Source: VFMC01 sp040380855 (lineage in GTDB: Bacteria; Actinomycetota; Acidimicrobiia; Acidimicrobiales; Ilumatobacteraceae). Taken from it: a stretch of DNA of 64,000 bases. Of this stretch, positions 54,924 to 63,464 are shown one piece after another. The translations under genes were made by a program, and so were the position numbers. Every line of letters begins with the position of its first letter. The stretch's first letter is position 1. The notes beneath the pieces were generated by a model. It was not told the DNA's origin. It did no database searches and saw only the letters and a list, made by a program, of their open reading frames with translations. The stretch covers positions 15,978 to 79,977 of the forward strand of contig JBEIIG010000009.1 in assembly GCA_040380855.1 (NCBI GenBank). Direction: 5' to 3'.

Positions 54924-56297
54924 TCATGTCCACTGTTCGTTCGGTGGCCCGGTGGTCATGAGCAGGGTGCCGTCGCGGGCTCGGACGGTGATGGATCGGT
55001 CGGCGCCCATCGTGAGTTGCCAGTGTTCGGCGTGGAGTCGGCCGTGGTGGTGCCTGCACAGTGGGAGCAGGTTGGCCAGGTTGGTGTGTGCGCTGTGTTC
55101 CCAGTAGTGGATGTGGTGGGCTTCGGTGATGGAGACGTGCCGGCGGCAGCCGGGGATCGCGCAGTGTCGGTACATCGCGCGGAGCGCCCTGCGTTGTCGG
55201 GTGCTGGCGTGTCGTCGGTTTCGGTCGTGGTCGAGTGTGACGGGTCGGGTGAGTGACTGGGCGAGCTGGTCGCAGGTGGGGACCGGGTCGCCTTGGGTGA
55301 TGACGACACCGTCGCGGTTGACGACGACCGGCACGAACCGTGCCCGGGTGGCGATGGTGCGGACGCTGTCGATGGGCAGGTCGATGCCTGGCCCGCAGTC
55401 GACTTTCGAGTGGGCGTGTCGGCCGTGTTCGAAGGTCTGTTGGTCGATGACCACGATGACTTCGGGTTTCCCGATCGCACCGGCTGCGCCGGTGATGAGA
55501 TCCATCAGGGCGTGGGCGCGGTGCCAGTCGACCGCGTCGAGTGGGTCGGTGGGACACTCGGCCGGGCGCGGTTGCGCGAGTCGGGCGTGGAGTTGTTCGT
55601 TGAGCAGGTGCTGGTAGGTGGCGCCGAGTTCGGGGTCGAGCGAAAGTGTGGAGCGGACCATCCCGGTGTTCGGGTCGATCCACACCCGGCAGCGGGTGTC
55701 GCGTTTCTGGCGTTCCAACCGCTGTTTGCCGTCGTCGGCTTCGATGAGCCGGATCTCGCGTTGCAACCAGCCACGCCACTGTTCGACCGTCGCCCGCTGC
55801 GAAATCGCGCGGGCAACGAGGTCGGCTTCCAACGCGCGCAGGGCGGGTTGCAACCGTGGTTCCAACGAGCGGACCGCGGCGGTGAACGCGTCGAGGTGCT
55901 CGCCCGACAGTCGGCCCTCATCCATCGACGCTTTCACCTCGGGCGCGAGCGCGGCCTGTTCGGCACGCTCCAGGGCGCGCCCCGCACCCCCAGCTGACCG
56001 GCCGGTGGCGCGCGCGTTGATCGCCGCCGGATCCACCCCGGGGCACTGCGCGGCGAGCTGCCGCAGCCGCTGGTTCAGATCGATCTCACGTGCCTGCAAG
56101 AACCGCTGCAACCCGGCCACATCACCCAACAACCCGGCCACACCCGCCTCGTCGAGCAACGACACATCGGCGCCAGCAGCCCGGACGAACCGATCCACCA
56201 ACGACACCGACACAGGGCCACCCACGCCACTCAGAGGGAAGCCAGGCGCGACCGATGCCACACCGGCATCCGATACTGACAACAGTGCTGTGTCCAC
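54924..56297 (-). CDS. DUF222/HNH endonuclease-domain protein (13E12 type)
   Basis: 457 aa from GTG 56297 (with GGGGGAGG just upstream; ATG 56342 also open). The DUF222 region (about 20-280) is followed by an HNH core CAIPGCRRHVSITEAHHIHYWEHSAHTNLANLLPLCRHHH. These proteins are multicopy in actinobacterial genomes; activity and role are unknown, and some lie in mobile regions. No repeats or integrase are found nearby, so a mobile nature is not supported. Confidence 0.88.
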   Translation of the reverse strand: MDTALLSVSDAGVASVAPGFPLSGVGGPVSVSLVDRFVRAAGADVSLLDEAGVAGLLGDVAGLQRFLQAREIDLNQRLRQLAAQCPGVDPAAINARATGRSAGGAGRALERAEQAALAPEVKASMDEGRLSGEHLDAFTAAVRSLEPRLQPALRALEADLVARAISQRATVEQWRGWLQREIRLIEADDGKQRLERQKRDTRCRVWIDPNTGMVRSTLSLDPELGATYQHLLNEQLHARLAQPRPAECPTDPLDAVDWHRAHALMDLITGAAGAIGKPEVIVVIDQQTFEHGRHAHSKVDCGPGIDLPIDSVRTIATRARFVPVVVNRDGVVITQGDPVPTCDQLAQSLTRPVTLDHDRNRRHASTRQRRALRAMYRHCAIPGCRRHVSITEAHHIHYWEHSAHTNLANLLPLCRHHHGRLHAEHWQLTMGADRSITVRARDGTLLMTTGPPNEQWT

Positions 56298-56407
56298 GCG
56301 CACCTCCCCCCACACCCGCACCAGCAGGCAAACCAGCATCAACCCACAAGACGGGAACCCGAACGGGTTCGATGTGGTTCCGAGGGGAAGATCGGAACAC
56401 CGAGCAA

Positions 56408-56434
56408 CCTATACGAACACCAGTTCGGCGACAA
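56408..56434 (-). promoter_or_regulatory. Weak promoter-like motif for the HNH gene
   Basis: Minus strand TTGTCG (56434-56429) and TATAGG (56413-56408), spacing 15. A palindrome GAACCCG-AA-CGGGTTC at 56356-56371 lies downstream. The 217-bp gap from 56298 to 56514 otherwise shows only the start of the small membrane protein gene. Confidence 0.25.
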
Positions 56435-56514
56435 CCCGACTGAGCAAGAATTCTCGGACCGCCTGTGCCCGAGCCATCTCGATCGCGCCGCGGCGCGGGC
56501 AGACTGGGCAGGTG

Positions 56515-56733
56515 ATGGCCGAGACCGCCTTCCTGGGTGAGAACCTCATCGTGTGGCTGCTGCTGGCACTGGGCGGTGCACTGTTCGCCGGCAACCTGCT
56601 GGCGCTCGTGCGGCCCCCCGCACAGCGCCGCGACGAGGGCGACCTCGAACAGGCGCCCCGTGGCCGCAGCCTTGTCATGGCAGCCATCGGGCTGGTGGTT
56701 GCCGTGGCTGCTCTGGCGGCACTGCTGCGCTGA
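56515..56733 (+). CDS. Small two-helix membrane protein
   Basis: 72 aa from the ATG at 56515 (GTG 56512 adjacent). Two hydrophobic helices (about 11-31 and 55-71) are joined by a charged loop RPPAQRRDEGDLEQAPRGR. Family not recognised; conserved-looking as a membrane micro-protein. It is followed by a 14-bp tandem repeat block. Confidence 0.55.
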   Translation: MAETAFLGENLIVWLLLALGGALFAGNLLALVRPPAQRRDEGDLEQAPRGRSLVMAAIGLVVAVAALAALLR

Positions 56734-56787
56734 GGCGTCGGCGCTGAGGCGTCGGTGTGGCTGCGTCGGTGTGGGTGCGTCGGCGCG
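56732..56787. repeat. Four tandem 14-bp repeats, core GCGTCGG
   Basis: Units GAGGCGTCGGCGCT, GAGGCGTCGGTGTG, GCTGCGTCGGTGTG and GGTGCGTCGGCGCG run head to tail at 56732, 56746, 56760 and 56774. A perfect 7-bp hairpin GCGCTGC/GCAGCGC (56790-56806) follows across the P450 stop. Confidence 0.7.
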
Positions 56788-56789
56788 CA

Positions 56790-56806
56790 GCGCTGCTCAG
56801 CAGCGC
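56790..56806. terminator. Hairpin at P450 3' end
   Basis: GCGCTGC and GCAGCGC with a TCA loop form a perfect 7-bp stem overlapping the stop codon of the minus-strand P450 gene. It may be a bidirectional terminator between convergent genes, with no U-run. Confidence 0.35.
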
Positions 56807-57999
56807 ACGACGACGTGCTCGTAGCGGTCCATCCTGCGTGGATCGTGACGCACCTCGCCCTCACCCAACTCGAGGTCGGGGCAGCGTTCGAGCAGTCGCT
56901 GTACGGCGATCTGCGCCTGCAACCGCGCCAGGGGTGCGCCGATGCAGTAGTGGATGCCCTGCCCGAACGACAGCGACACCACCTCGGGTCGGGTGATGTC
57001 GAACGTGTCGGGGTCGGGCCAGCGGGCCGGGTCGCGGTTGGCCGCGCCGGTGGCGAGGCGGACGGTCGCTCCGCGAGGGATGACCGTGCCGCCGATCTCG
57101 ACGTCGTCGAGCGCCAACCGCGGGGTGGTGGTCTGCTGGTTCGGGTGGTGGTAGCGCAGGATCTCGGTGATGGCCCCTGGTAGCAGAGTGGGTCGGTGTC
57201 GCAGCAGGGCCAGTTGGTCGGGGTGCCGCAACAGCAGCAGCATCCCGCTCGAGATCATCCGTTCGGTGGTGGTGCCCGCCGCGTTGTAGAGGGTGAGCAG
57301 TGCAGCGACGATCTCGGCTTCGGTGAGGGTGGCGCCGCGCTCGTCGGCATGGACGAGCGCAGTGACGAGGTCGGGTCGTGGCGCCTGCCGTCGCGCAGCG
57401 ACGACATCGGTGATGAACTGCACCTGCCACACCAGGGCCTGCCGGGCGGCCTCGCGCTGCTCGGCGTCGGCCGTCGGATCGCCCAGGCGTTCGGTGTCTT
57501 CGAACGACGCACGGAACTGCTGCTGCGCCTCGGCGGGGATGCCGATCATCTCGGATGCGACCGTGATGGTGAGTGGAAAGGCCAACTCGGTGACGAGGTC
57601 GAGTTCGCCTGCCGCCATACCGATGTCGATCAACTGATCGACCAGCGCGTGCACCCGTTCGCGTTGCTGGTCGACGGCCGCCCGGGTGAAGGCCTGCTGG
57701 ACCAGGTTGCGGATGCGGGTGTGTTGCGGTGGGTCGCTCATGTTGAACGACTGGAGCACCACCTGCTGGGCGCGGGTGAACGGATCGAGTGAGTCGGCGG
57801 CGCGTGGCAGACCTCGCTTGGTGGCCCAGTCGCTCGACAGCCGCGGGTCGCGGAACGCGGCAGCGACGTCGTCGTAGCGGGTGAGCAACCAGTATCCGTA
57901 CGACGAGTGGTGGACCGGGTCGTGGTCGCGCAGCCAACGCAGGGTCGGCGCGGGATCGTCGAGGAAGGCCACGGAATGCAGGTCGAGGGGGAGATCCAC
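56797..57999 (-). CDS. Cytochrome P450
   Basis: 400 aa, full-length bacterial P450. The I-helix is NAAGTTTERM, the ExxR is EILR, the heme loop FGQGIHYCIGAPLAR with C352, and PERF-like WPDPDTFDITRP. It needs redox partners, none adjacent. The substrate is unknown. The ATG at 57999 is followed by typical DLPLDLHSVAFLDDPAPTLRWLRDHDPVHH. It diverges from the metallopeptidase gene over a 92-bp gap. Confidence 0.95.
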   Translation of the reverse strand: MDLPLDLHSVAFLDDPAPTLRWLRDHDPVHHSSYGYWLLTRYDDVAAAFRDPRLSSDWATKRGLPRAADSLDPFTRAQQVVLQSFNMSDPPQHTRIRNLVQQAFTRAAVDQQRERVHALVDQLIDIGMAAGELDLVTELAFPLTITVASEMIGIPAEAQQQFRASFEDTERLGDPTADAEQREAARQALVWQVQFITDVVAARRQAPRPDLVTALVHADERGATLTEAEIVAALLTLYNAAGTTTERMISSGMLLLLRHPDQLALLRHRPTLLPGAITEILRYHHPNQQTTTPRLALDDVEIGGTVIPRGATVRLATGAANRDPARWPDPDTFDITRPEVVSLSFGQGIHYCIGAPLARLQAQIAVQRLLERCPDLELGEGEVRHDPRRMDRYEHVVVRC

Positions 58000-58091
58000 G
58001 GGAACAGCCTGGCACGGCCCACCGCCTGGCTCGGCCGCGGTAGCCTCGCCCCGGGGTTCGCGCCTGACAGCGCGTCGCGAGTAGGGCCACG

Positions 58092-58994
58092 ATGACCAAG
58101 ATCCGCTCCAGTGACAGTTCGATGATCGATGATCGCCGCGGCCGAGGTGGTGGCCGCGCTGGCGCGGGTGGTATCCCGGGGATGGGGGGTCTCGGCGGGA
58201 TGCCTGCCGGGATGAAAGCCGGCGGCGGCATCGTGGGCCTGATCATCGCCGTGGTGGTGCTGGTGATGTCGGGCGCGCTCGGCGACGACTCGAGCGGCAC
58301 AGCGAGCAGTGCCGGTGGGCTGGGCGGCACGGCTGCGGCCGAGGCGTGCACCACCGATCTCGAACAGACCTTGTGCGGTTCGACGATCGATGTCCAGCAG
58401 TACTGGAGCAAGGCGCTGCCCACGTTCTTCGACACCCCGTATCGCGCCACCAAGACCGTGTTCTTCACGGGCCGCACGTCGACCGGCTGTGGTGCTGCCA
58501 CGTCGCAGGTCGGCCCCTTCTACTGCCCGGCCGACCAGCTCGTGTACTTCGATCTCGACTTCCTCGTCGCGCTCGAGAAGCAGTACATCGGCAAGTCGAC
58601 CGATCTCGCCCAGCAGTACATCGTCGCCCACGAGTACGGCCATCACATCCAGAATCTGCTGGGCACCAGCGATCAGGTGCGCCGCTTGCAGAAGAGCAAT
58701 CCGGGCCTGGCCAACCAGTACTCGGTGGCCCTCGAGCTGCAGGCCGACTGCTACGCGGGTGTGTGGGTGGGTGATGTCGCTCGACGCGGCCTGCTCGATT
58801 CGCGTGATGAGATCGCCGAAGCGCTGAACGCGGCGGCTGGGGTGGGCGACGACCGCATCCAGATCGCGGCTCAGGGCCGCACCGATCCCGAGACGTACAC
58901 GCACGGCACCGCACAGCAACGCCAGGACTGGTTCACCCGGGGGTACAACACCCAGGACCCGCGGCGGTGCGATCCGTTCACCGAGATGTTCTGA
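58092..58994 (+). CDS. Neutral zinc metallopeptidase (YpfJ family), membrane-anchored
   Basis: 300 aa. Gly/Met-rich N-terminus (GRGGGRAGAGGIPGMGGLGG) then one membrane helix at about 46-65, and a peptidase domain with VFFTGRTSTGCG, FYCPADQLVYFDLDF and zinc motif YIVAHEYGHHIQ (HExxH), ELQADCYAGVW (third ligand Glu) and DPRRCDPF. Probable outer-face endopeptidase. No specific partner visible. Confidence 0.92.
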   Translation: MTKIRSSDSSMIDDRRGRGGGRAGAGGIPGMGGLGGMPAGMKAGGGIVGLIIAVVVLVMSGALGDDSSGTASSAGGLGGTAAAEACTTDLEQTLCGSTIDVQQYWSKALPTFFDTPYRATKTVFFTGRTSTGCGAATSQVGPFYCPADQLVYFDLDFLVALEKQYIGKSTDLAQQYIVAHEYGHHIQNLLGTSDQVRRLQKSNPGLANQYSVALELQADCYAGVWVGDVARRGLLDSRDEIAEALNAAAGVGDDRIQIAAQGRTDPETYTHGTAQQRQDWFTRGYNTQDPRRCDPFTEMF

Positions 58995-59131
58995 CCGAAC
59001 GCGGTCGGTGTGCCTCGGCCGCGGCACGCATCGGCCGCTCCGGAATCTCTGTCACACCCCTCTGGCATCGTGCACATGGAGGTCGCCGTACCGGTCGACC
59101 GGTCCCTGTCCCCGATCCCGGAGGTCCCACC

Positions 59132-59797
59132 ATCGCCGTCCAGCCCACCGCTGCACCCACCCGCCGCCGCCGGATCGAGGATCCGACCCATCTGTACCTC
59201 GGCGATCTCGAGCGGCATGTCCGTCGGCTGGTCGGTACCAGCGGGGCGATTCCTCGGGCCGATCGCGACGATGTCGTGCAGGCCGTGCTCGTAAAGGCCT
59301 GGAAGCGCCTCGAGCACTACCAGCAGCACTACCCGCGTGCCGCCGTGCTGGCCCGGGTGTTGGTGCGCAGTGTCGGCGAGGACCACGCCCGCGGCCAACG
59401 GGTGCAGCAGGGGATGGGTGCTCGTCTCCACTGCGACGCGACGGGTGGCCGTACGGTCGGCCGCCGCCGGGTGGCGCTCGAGGTGCGCATCGATCAGGGT
59501 GAGTGGCTTGCGCACCCCGATGTGGTGGCGGTGACGCTGCGCCTGGCCGTCGACCCGGTGGGCGACGCCTTGGCCGACGCGCAGGCGGCGCAGTGGTTGG
59601 TCGGCCACCTGGCCGATCGGCTGCGGTGGTCGGCGCGCGACCGGGCCCTGGCCGATCTCGTCGACGGGCACGGCCTCACCGTCACGGCGGCTGCCCAGCG
59701 CCTCGGCATCGCGCGCGAGACGGCGAACCGCAGGTTGGTGCAGATGCACCGCGAGGCCCGCGCCCTCGTCGCCGACAACTTCGCTGTAGTCGCCTGA
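59132..59797 (+). CDS. Sigma-70-like DNA-binding protein, non-canonical ATC start proposed
   Basis: About 221 aa from ATC at 59132. A region-2-like segment (LYLGDLERHVRRLVGTSGAIPRADRDDVVQAVLVKAWKRLEHYQQHY) and a C-terminal HTH (HGLTVTAAAQRLGIARETANRRLVQMHREAR) suggest an ECF-like sigma factor or regulator, but the core is divergent. The only other in-frame start is ATG 58967, inside the metallopeptidase. ATC is preceded by GGAGGT at a 6-nt gap, followed by GCC. Function not known; the HDOD-GGDEF operon follows. Confidence 0.55.
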   Translation: MAVQPTAAPTRRRRIEDPTHLYLGDLERHVRRLVGTSGAIPRADRDDVVQAVLVKAWKRLEHYQQHYPRAAVLARVLVRSVGEDHARGQRVQQGMGARLHCDATGGRTVGRRRVALEVRIDQGEWLAHPDVVAVTLRLAVDPVGDALADAQAAQWLVGHLADRLRWSARDRALADLVDGHGLTVTAAAQRLGIARETANRRLVQMHREARALVADNFAVVA

Positions 59798-59870
59798 ACC
59801 CTATCCCACGGAAGGTAATTTTTCTGGCGCTCTCCGTGACATTCACGGATCAACCCGGACTGTCAGGACA

Positions 59871-60641
59871 GTGAGAAGGGATCTGAAGAGCGCCAAGAAG
59901 GTGCTGCGCGATCGCCTTGCAGTGCATCCGAAGACCGTCAACCTGGTCTTGGAACTACTGCAGGGAACCCCGCAGCAGCAGGCCGAACTGATGCGCGTCG
60001 TGCAGACCGATCCTGCCCTGGCTGCAGCGGTGATGCGTGCCGCCAACTCGGTGCACCTCGGATACGCCCGACAGATCTCGGGATTGCGGCAGGCCACCGT
60101 GATGCTCGGCCAGAACCTGGTGAACGCCGTGGTGGCGGGCCGGGTGGCCGACCGGGTGTTCGAGCGCAAGCCGATGGACTATCCCGAGTGGCTGTGGCCG
60201 CACTCGGTGGTGATGGCTTCCACCTGTGCCGTGTTGGCGCGCCGTACCGGCGTGTCGCCCGACGAGGCCTACACCGCCGGGTTGCTCCACGATCTGGGCT
60301 GGTTGATGGCGGCATCGAACAACGTCGAACTCGAGGGCCGCGACCGGAGCCATGCGCGCATCGGGTCGGGCCTGCTGAGCCGCTGGAACCTGCCGGAGCG
60401 GATCGTGCTCGCAATCGAGACGCATCACTCGATCGTCGACTCGTCGGTGTCGCCGCTGGCGAAGCTGATCGTTGCCGGCCATGCCTTCGCCGAGGAACTC
60501 GGCGCGCACGGGCCCGAATCGAGTGTGTCGATGATCGAAGCGATGCACATCCTTCGCCTCGACATGCGTCCGGCCACGTTGCTCGACGACATCGAAGAGG
60601 AACTGGTCATCCAGACAGCGGTGTTGGAGCTCGCCCGATGA
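59871..60641 (+). CDS. HDOD-domain protein
   Basis: 256 aa from a GTG at 59871 with AGGACA close upstream. The HDOD fold includes LLQGTPQQQAELMRVVQTDPALAAAVMRAANS, GLRQATVMLGQNLVNAVVAG, and a HD-like ELEGRDRSHARIGSGLLSRW with ETHHS. HDOD proteins are adaptors in signalling and motility and usually lack phosphodiesterase activity. It overlaps the diguanylate cyclase gene by 4 nt (ATGA), and so functions in the same circuit. Confidence 0.88.
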   Translation: MRRDLKSAKKVLRDRLAVHPKTVNLVLELLQGTPQQQAELMRVVQTDPALAAAVMRAANSVHLGYARQISGLRQATVMLGQNLVNAVVAGRVADRVFERKPMDYPEWLWPHSVVMASTCAVLARRTGVSPDEAYTAGLLHDLGWLMAASNNVELEGRDRSHARIGSGLLSRWNLPERIVLAIETHHSIVDSSVSPLAKLIVAGHAFAEELGAHGPESSVSMIEAMHILRLDMRPATLLDDIEEELVIQTAVLELAR

Positions 60642-61960
60642 GTGTCATCGACAAACTCAACAAGATGCACCGCGACGCGGTCGAGCAGATCCGTGCTGGT
60701 GTCGACAACGAGTTCCTGGTGGGCTTCCTCACCACGTCGACGATGCTGGAACTGTCGAACCTGATCGCCAGCGATCTCGGCCTCGAGCAGTACGCGCAGG
60801 CGGTGGTCGACGTGATCACCCAGTACGCGCCGATCGATCGCTGCCGCGTGCAACTCGATCTGCGCGGCTTCTCGACCGTCGTCGCCGCCTCGGGCGCGCT
60901 GCCGAAACGAGCACTTCCCGCCGGGATGGAGCCTGGTCACAGCACCACTGGCATTCTGCGGGTCGAGGGTGTCACCAGCGGCACCCTGATCGCCGAGGAC
61001 GTTCCTGCACCGCTGCTGGCCGCCGACTTCCTGCAGGTCGCCGCCGATCAGGTGGCGGCGGGGCTGGTGAAGATCACCGAACGAGAGAACGAGATCCGTC
61101 GGCAGGCGGTGCGTCAGGTGCTCGATCTGGTGGAGGCGCTCGACGAGCAGTGGGGCCGCGAGGATCTCGAGGCCATTGCCAACGCGCTCGTCGCGCTGCC
61201 GACGGTGAGCGGCGCCATCATCAGTGCTCATGTCGACCGACTCGGCGGCGAGATCAGGGCACAGTCGGGCGAGGCCGATGTGGCCATCGCCGAACGCGAG
61301 TTCCGCATCGACAACCGTGTCGACGTGACACTCACCGTGCACTACTCGGTCGAGCCCTGGAGCGTGCAGCACGGGCAACTCGACCAGATCGTCGCTGCGC
61401 TCGCGGCCAGCCTGTCGCGCAGCGAGCAGAGCATCCGCCTCGCGATCGAGGCCGAGACCGATCAGCTCACCGGCCTCGGCAACCGACGCCGGGTGAGCCG
61501 CGACCTGGTGGCGGCGCGCAGCGCGCTCAGGCGCGACCACGACTCGTTCGCCGTGGCGATCTTCGATCTCGACCACTTCAAGCAGGTGAACGACCGGTTC
61601 GGTCATCTCGTCGGCGACGCCGTGCTGATCACCTTCGCCAGCCTGCTGCAGCGGTCGATCCGGCCGGTCGACACCGCGGCACGGTGGGGTGGTGAGGAGT
61701 TCATCCTCATCATGCCGGGCTTCACCGAGAAGCAGGCGGCCACTCTGGTTGCTGCGATCGTCGGGGCCTGCAGCGAGGTGTGTGCTCCGGCGTTCCCCGA
61801 TGGCAGCCTGCAGACCGTCTCGGCGGGTATCGCTGCATCGATCGATTTCCCGCGAACGAACAACGAGGGGCTGGTGAAAGAGGCCGACACCGCGCTCTAC
61901 CAGGCCAAGCACGCCGGCCGGAACCGCTTCGTCGGGGCCTCGGGCACCTCGTACGACTGA
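60638..61960 (+). CDS. GGDEF diguanylate cyclase with GAF-like N-terminal region
   Basis: 440 aa from the ATG at 60638. An N-terminal coil (MSVIDKLNKMHRDAVEQIR) and two GAF-like regulatory regions (about 40-270). The GGDEF domain carries LTGLGNRRRVSRDL, FDLDHFKQVNDRFGHLVGDAVL, active-site WGGEEF (351-355) and a conserved inhibitory I-site R342-P-V-D345 exactly five residues before GGEEF. It makes c-di-GMP, probably with product feedback. It is next to a motility region and an atypical response regulator. Confidence 0.92.
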   Translation: MSVIDKLNKMHRDAVEQIRAGVDNEFLVGFLTTSTMLELSNLIASDLGLEQYAQAVVDVITQYAPIDRCRVQLDLRGFSTVVAASGALPKRALPAGMEPGHSTTGILRVEGVTSGTLIAEDVPAPLLAADFLQVAADQVAAGLVKITERENEIRRQAVRQVLDLVEALDEQWGREDLEAIANALVALPTVSGAIISAHVDRLGGEIRAQSGEADVAIAEREFRIDNRVDVTLTVHYSVEPWSVQHGQLDQIVAALAASLSRSEQSIRLAIEAETDQLTGLGNRRRVSRDLVAARSALRRDHDSFAVAIFDLDHFKQVNDRFGHLVGDAVLITFASLLQRSIRPVDTAARWGGEEFILIMPGFTEKQAATLVAAIVGACSEVCAPAFPDGSLQTVSAGIAASIDFPRTNNEGLVKEADTALYQAKHAGRNRFVGASGTSYD

Positions 61961-61971
61961 GGCGGGCCTGA

Positions 61972-62613
61972 TCAGACCCGGATGAGGCCGGTGCGGATGG
62001 CGAACGACACTGCTTCGAGCCGCGAATGCACGTTCAACTTGCGGATGATGTTGTTCACGTGGTTGCGCACGGTGTTGACGCTCACGAACAGTTCGCCGGC
62101 GATCTGCTCGGTGGTGAGACCGTCGGCGAGTTTGCGCAGCACGTCGATCTCGCGCTTGGTGAGGGTCTCGGCCGAACTCGACCCGGGCCGGAGCAGTTTC
62201 AGTACCCGGCTGATGACGCTCGGCGAGAAGGTGGCCTCACCCTGGTGAACGGCGATGACGCCCTGGAACAGGTCGGTGAGGTGCTGGTCTTTCAGCAGGT
62301 AGCCGTGGCAGCCCGCCTCGACCGCACGGGCCACCGACCAGTCGTCGCTCACCGAGCTGAGCACGAGCACCTTGGTGTCGGGCCAGTGCTCGACGAGCTC
62401 GGGGATGAGGGTGGCCTCGTCGTCGTCGGCGAGATGGATCTCGGTGATCACCACGTCGACCGGACCCGAGCCCATGATCGCCTGCACCTGGGTCCGAGTG
62501 CGCGCCACTCCCGCCACGGTGAACTCGGGCCGGCTCGACAGTGCCTCGGCGAGCGCTTGGGCGACCATGTCGTGGTCGTCGACGACAACAACGGTGATCG
62601 GGCTCGGTTCCAC
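61972..62613 (-). CDS. LuxR-family response regulator with Glu in place of the phospho-Asp
   Basis: 213 aa. Receiver domain with VVVVDDHDMVAQAL (D12, D13) and GYLLKDQ (Lys), but the phospho-acceptor site reads VVITEIHLADD, so Glu58 replaces Asp. HTH of LuxR type (about 150-205, LTKREIDVLRKLADGLTTEQIAGELFVSVNTVRNHVNNIIRKL). Glu at this site usually mimics phosphorylation, so it may be constitutively active or controlled otherwise. It converges on the GGDEF gene and diverges from the M15 peptidase gene. Confidence 0.9.
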   Translation of the reverse strand: MEPSPITVVVVDDHDMVAQALAEALSSRPEFTVAGVARTRTQVQAIMGSGPVDVVITEIHLADDDEATLIPELVEHWPDTKVLVLSSVSDDWSVARAVEAGCHGYLLKDQHLTDLFQGVIAVHQGEATFSPSVISRVLKLLRPGSSSAETLTKREIDVLRKLADGLTTEQIAGELFVSVNTVRNHVNNIIRKLNVHSRLEAVSFAIRTGLIRV

Positions 62614-62699
62614 TGCCCCCGATGCTAGGCCACCCGATGGGCGTCTGCCCGGAGCCCCGGCTTGACGGGTCGGCTGCCTGCCGGACGATCGCGACGGTC

Positions 62700-63464
62700 A
62701 TGACCATCGTGCCGCCGATCTCGCGCATCGAATCGCGCATCGCCTCGATCCAGAGCCGCTTCGTGCCCGGAGCGGCCACCGGGTCGCTCGATTCGACGCT
62801 GTCGGCCGGCATCGTGTCGGAGTTCGCGGCTCCCACGGCCCCGGCTGGGTTCGACCCCTTCGGCGCCACCTACCAGGCGGCTGTCGCGTCAGCAGCGCTG
62901 GAGCGGGCCCGGATGGCGACGATGGCCGCAGCCGACACCTACGGAGTGGGTGGTTCGAGCAGCTATGCCTGGTCGGGGCCCACGCTGGTGCCGGCGAGCA
63001 GTTTCGTACTGGGCCCGAACCCGGGCGCCAGCGTGGGCCGTATCGGCGGCTTCGGCCCGATGCCGGTTCCTGAAGACCTTGCTGCGTTCGGTAACGGCCA
63101 ACTCCCCGAGACCGCGCTCGAGCCCGTGGGACAAGGTGGCCATCGCCTCTGGGGTCCGGCTGCGACGGCCTGGCGCAGCGCCGTCGAGGCAGCCCGCGCC
63201 GATGGCATCGACCTGACGATCACCGATTCGTACCGGACCTACGACCAACAGGTCGATCTGGTGAACCGCAAGGGCCTGTACGCAGCCGGTGGATACGGCG
63301 CAGTGCCGGGTACCTCGAATCACGGCTGGGGTCTGGCGGTGGATGCCGACATCACCGATCAGCGCACGCTCGACTGGATGCGCGCCAACGCCTACCGGTT
63401 CGGGTTCGTCGAGGCCGTGCCGCGCGAACCGTGGCACTGGGAGTTCCGCCCGCAGCAGGCGTGA
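62700..63464 (+). CDS. M15-family D-Ala-D-Ala carboxypeptidase-like protein
   Basis: 254 aa from the ATG at 62700 (MTIVPPISRIESRIASIQSRF). The earlier ATG at 62622 would overlap the divergent regulator promoter. The N-terminal coil with IESRIASIQSRF resembles flagellar-locus transglycosylases; the C-terminal peptidase has LTITDSYRTYDQQVDLVNRKG, TSNHGWGLAVDADI (zinc ligands His, Asp) and WHWEF (Glu and His). It may trim peptidoglycan for flagellum assembly, since flagellin follows after 194 bp. Confidence 0.85.
   Translation: MTIVPPISRIESRIASIQSRFVPGAATGSLDSTLSAGIVSEFAAPTAPAGFDPFGATYQAAVASAALERARMATMAAADTYGVGGSSSYAWSGPTLVPASSFVLGPNPGASVGRIGGFGPMPVPEDLAAFGNGQLPETALEPVGQGGHRLWGPAATAWRSAVEAARADGIDLTITDSYRTYDQQVDLVNRKGLYAAGGYGAVPGTSNHGWGLAVDADITDQRTLDWMRANAYRFGFVEAVPREPWHWEFRPQQA

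Noticed and set aside
54924..56297. DUF222-HNH gene as sign of an intein, retroelement or IS
   Set aside because: No terminal repeats, integrase, reverse transcriptase or target duplication was seen; these nucleases are common stand-alone actinobacterial genes.
56732..56787. Tandem repeats as CRISPR array
   Set aside because: Units are only 14 bp, adjacent and without unique spacers, and no cas gene is present.
61950..61980. Palindrome GGGCCTGATCAGACCC at the GGDEF-regulator junction as terminator
   Set aside because: It has no loop and lies across two stop codons; a stable hairpin is unlikely.
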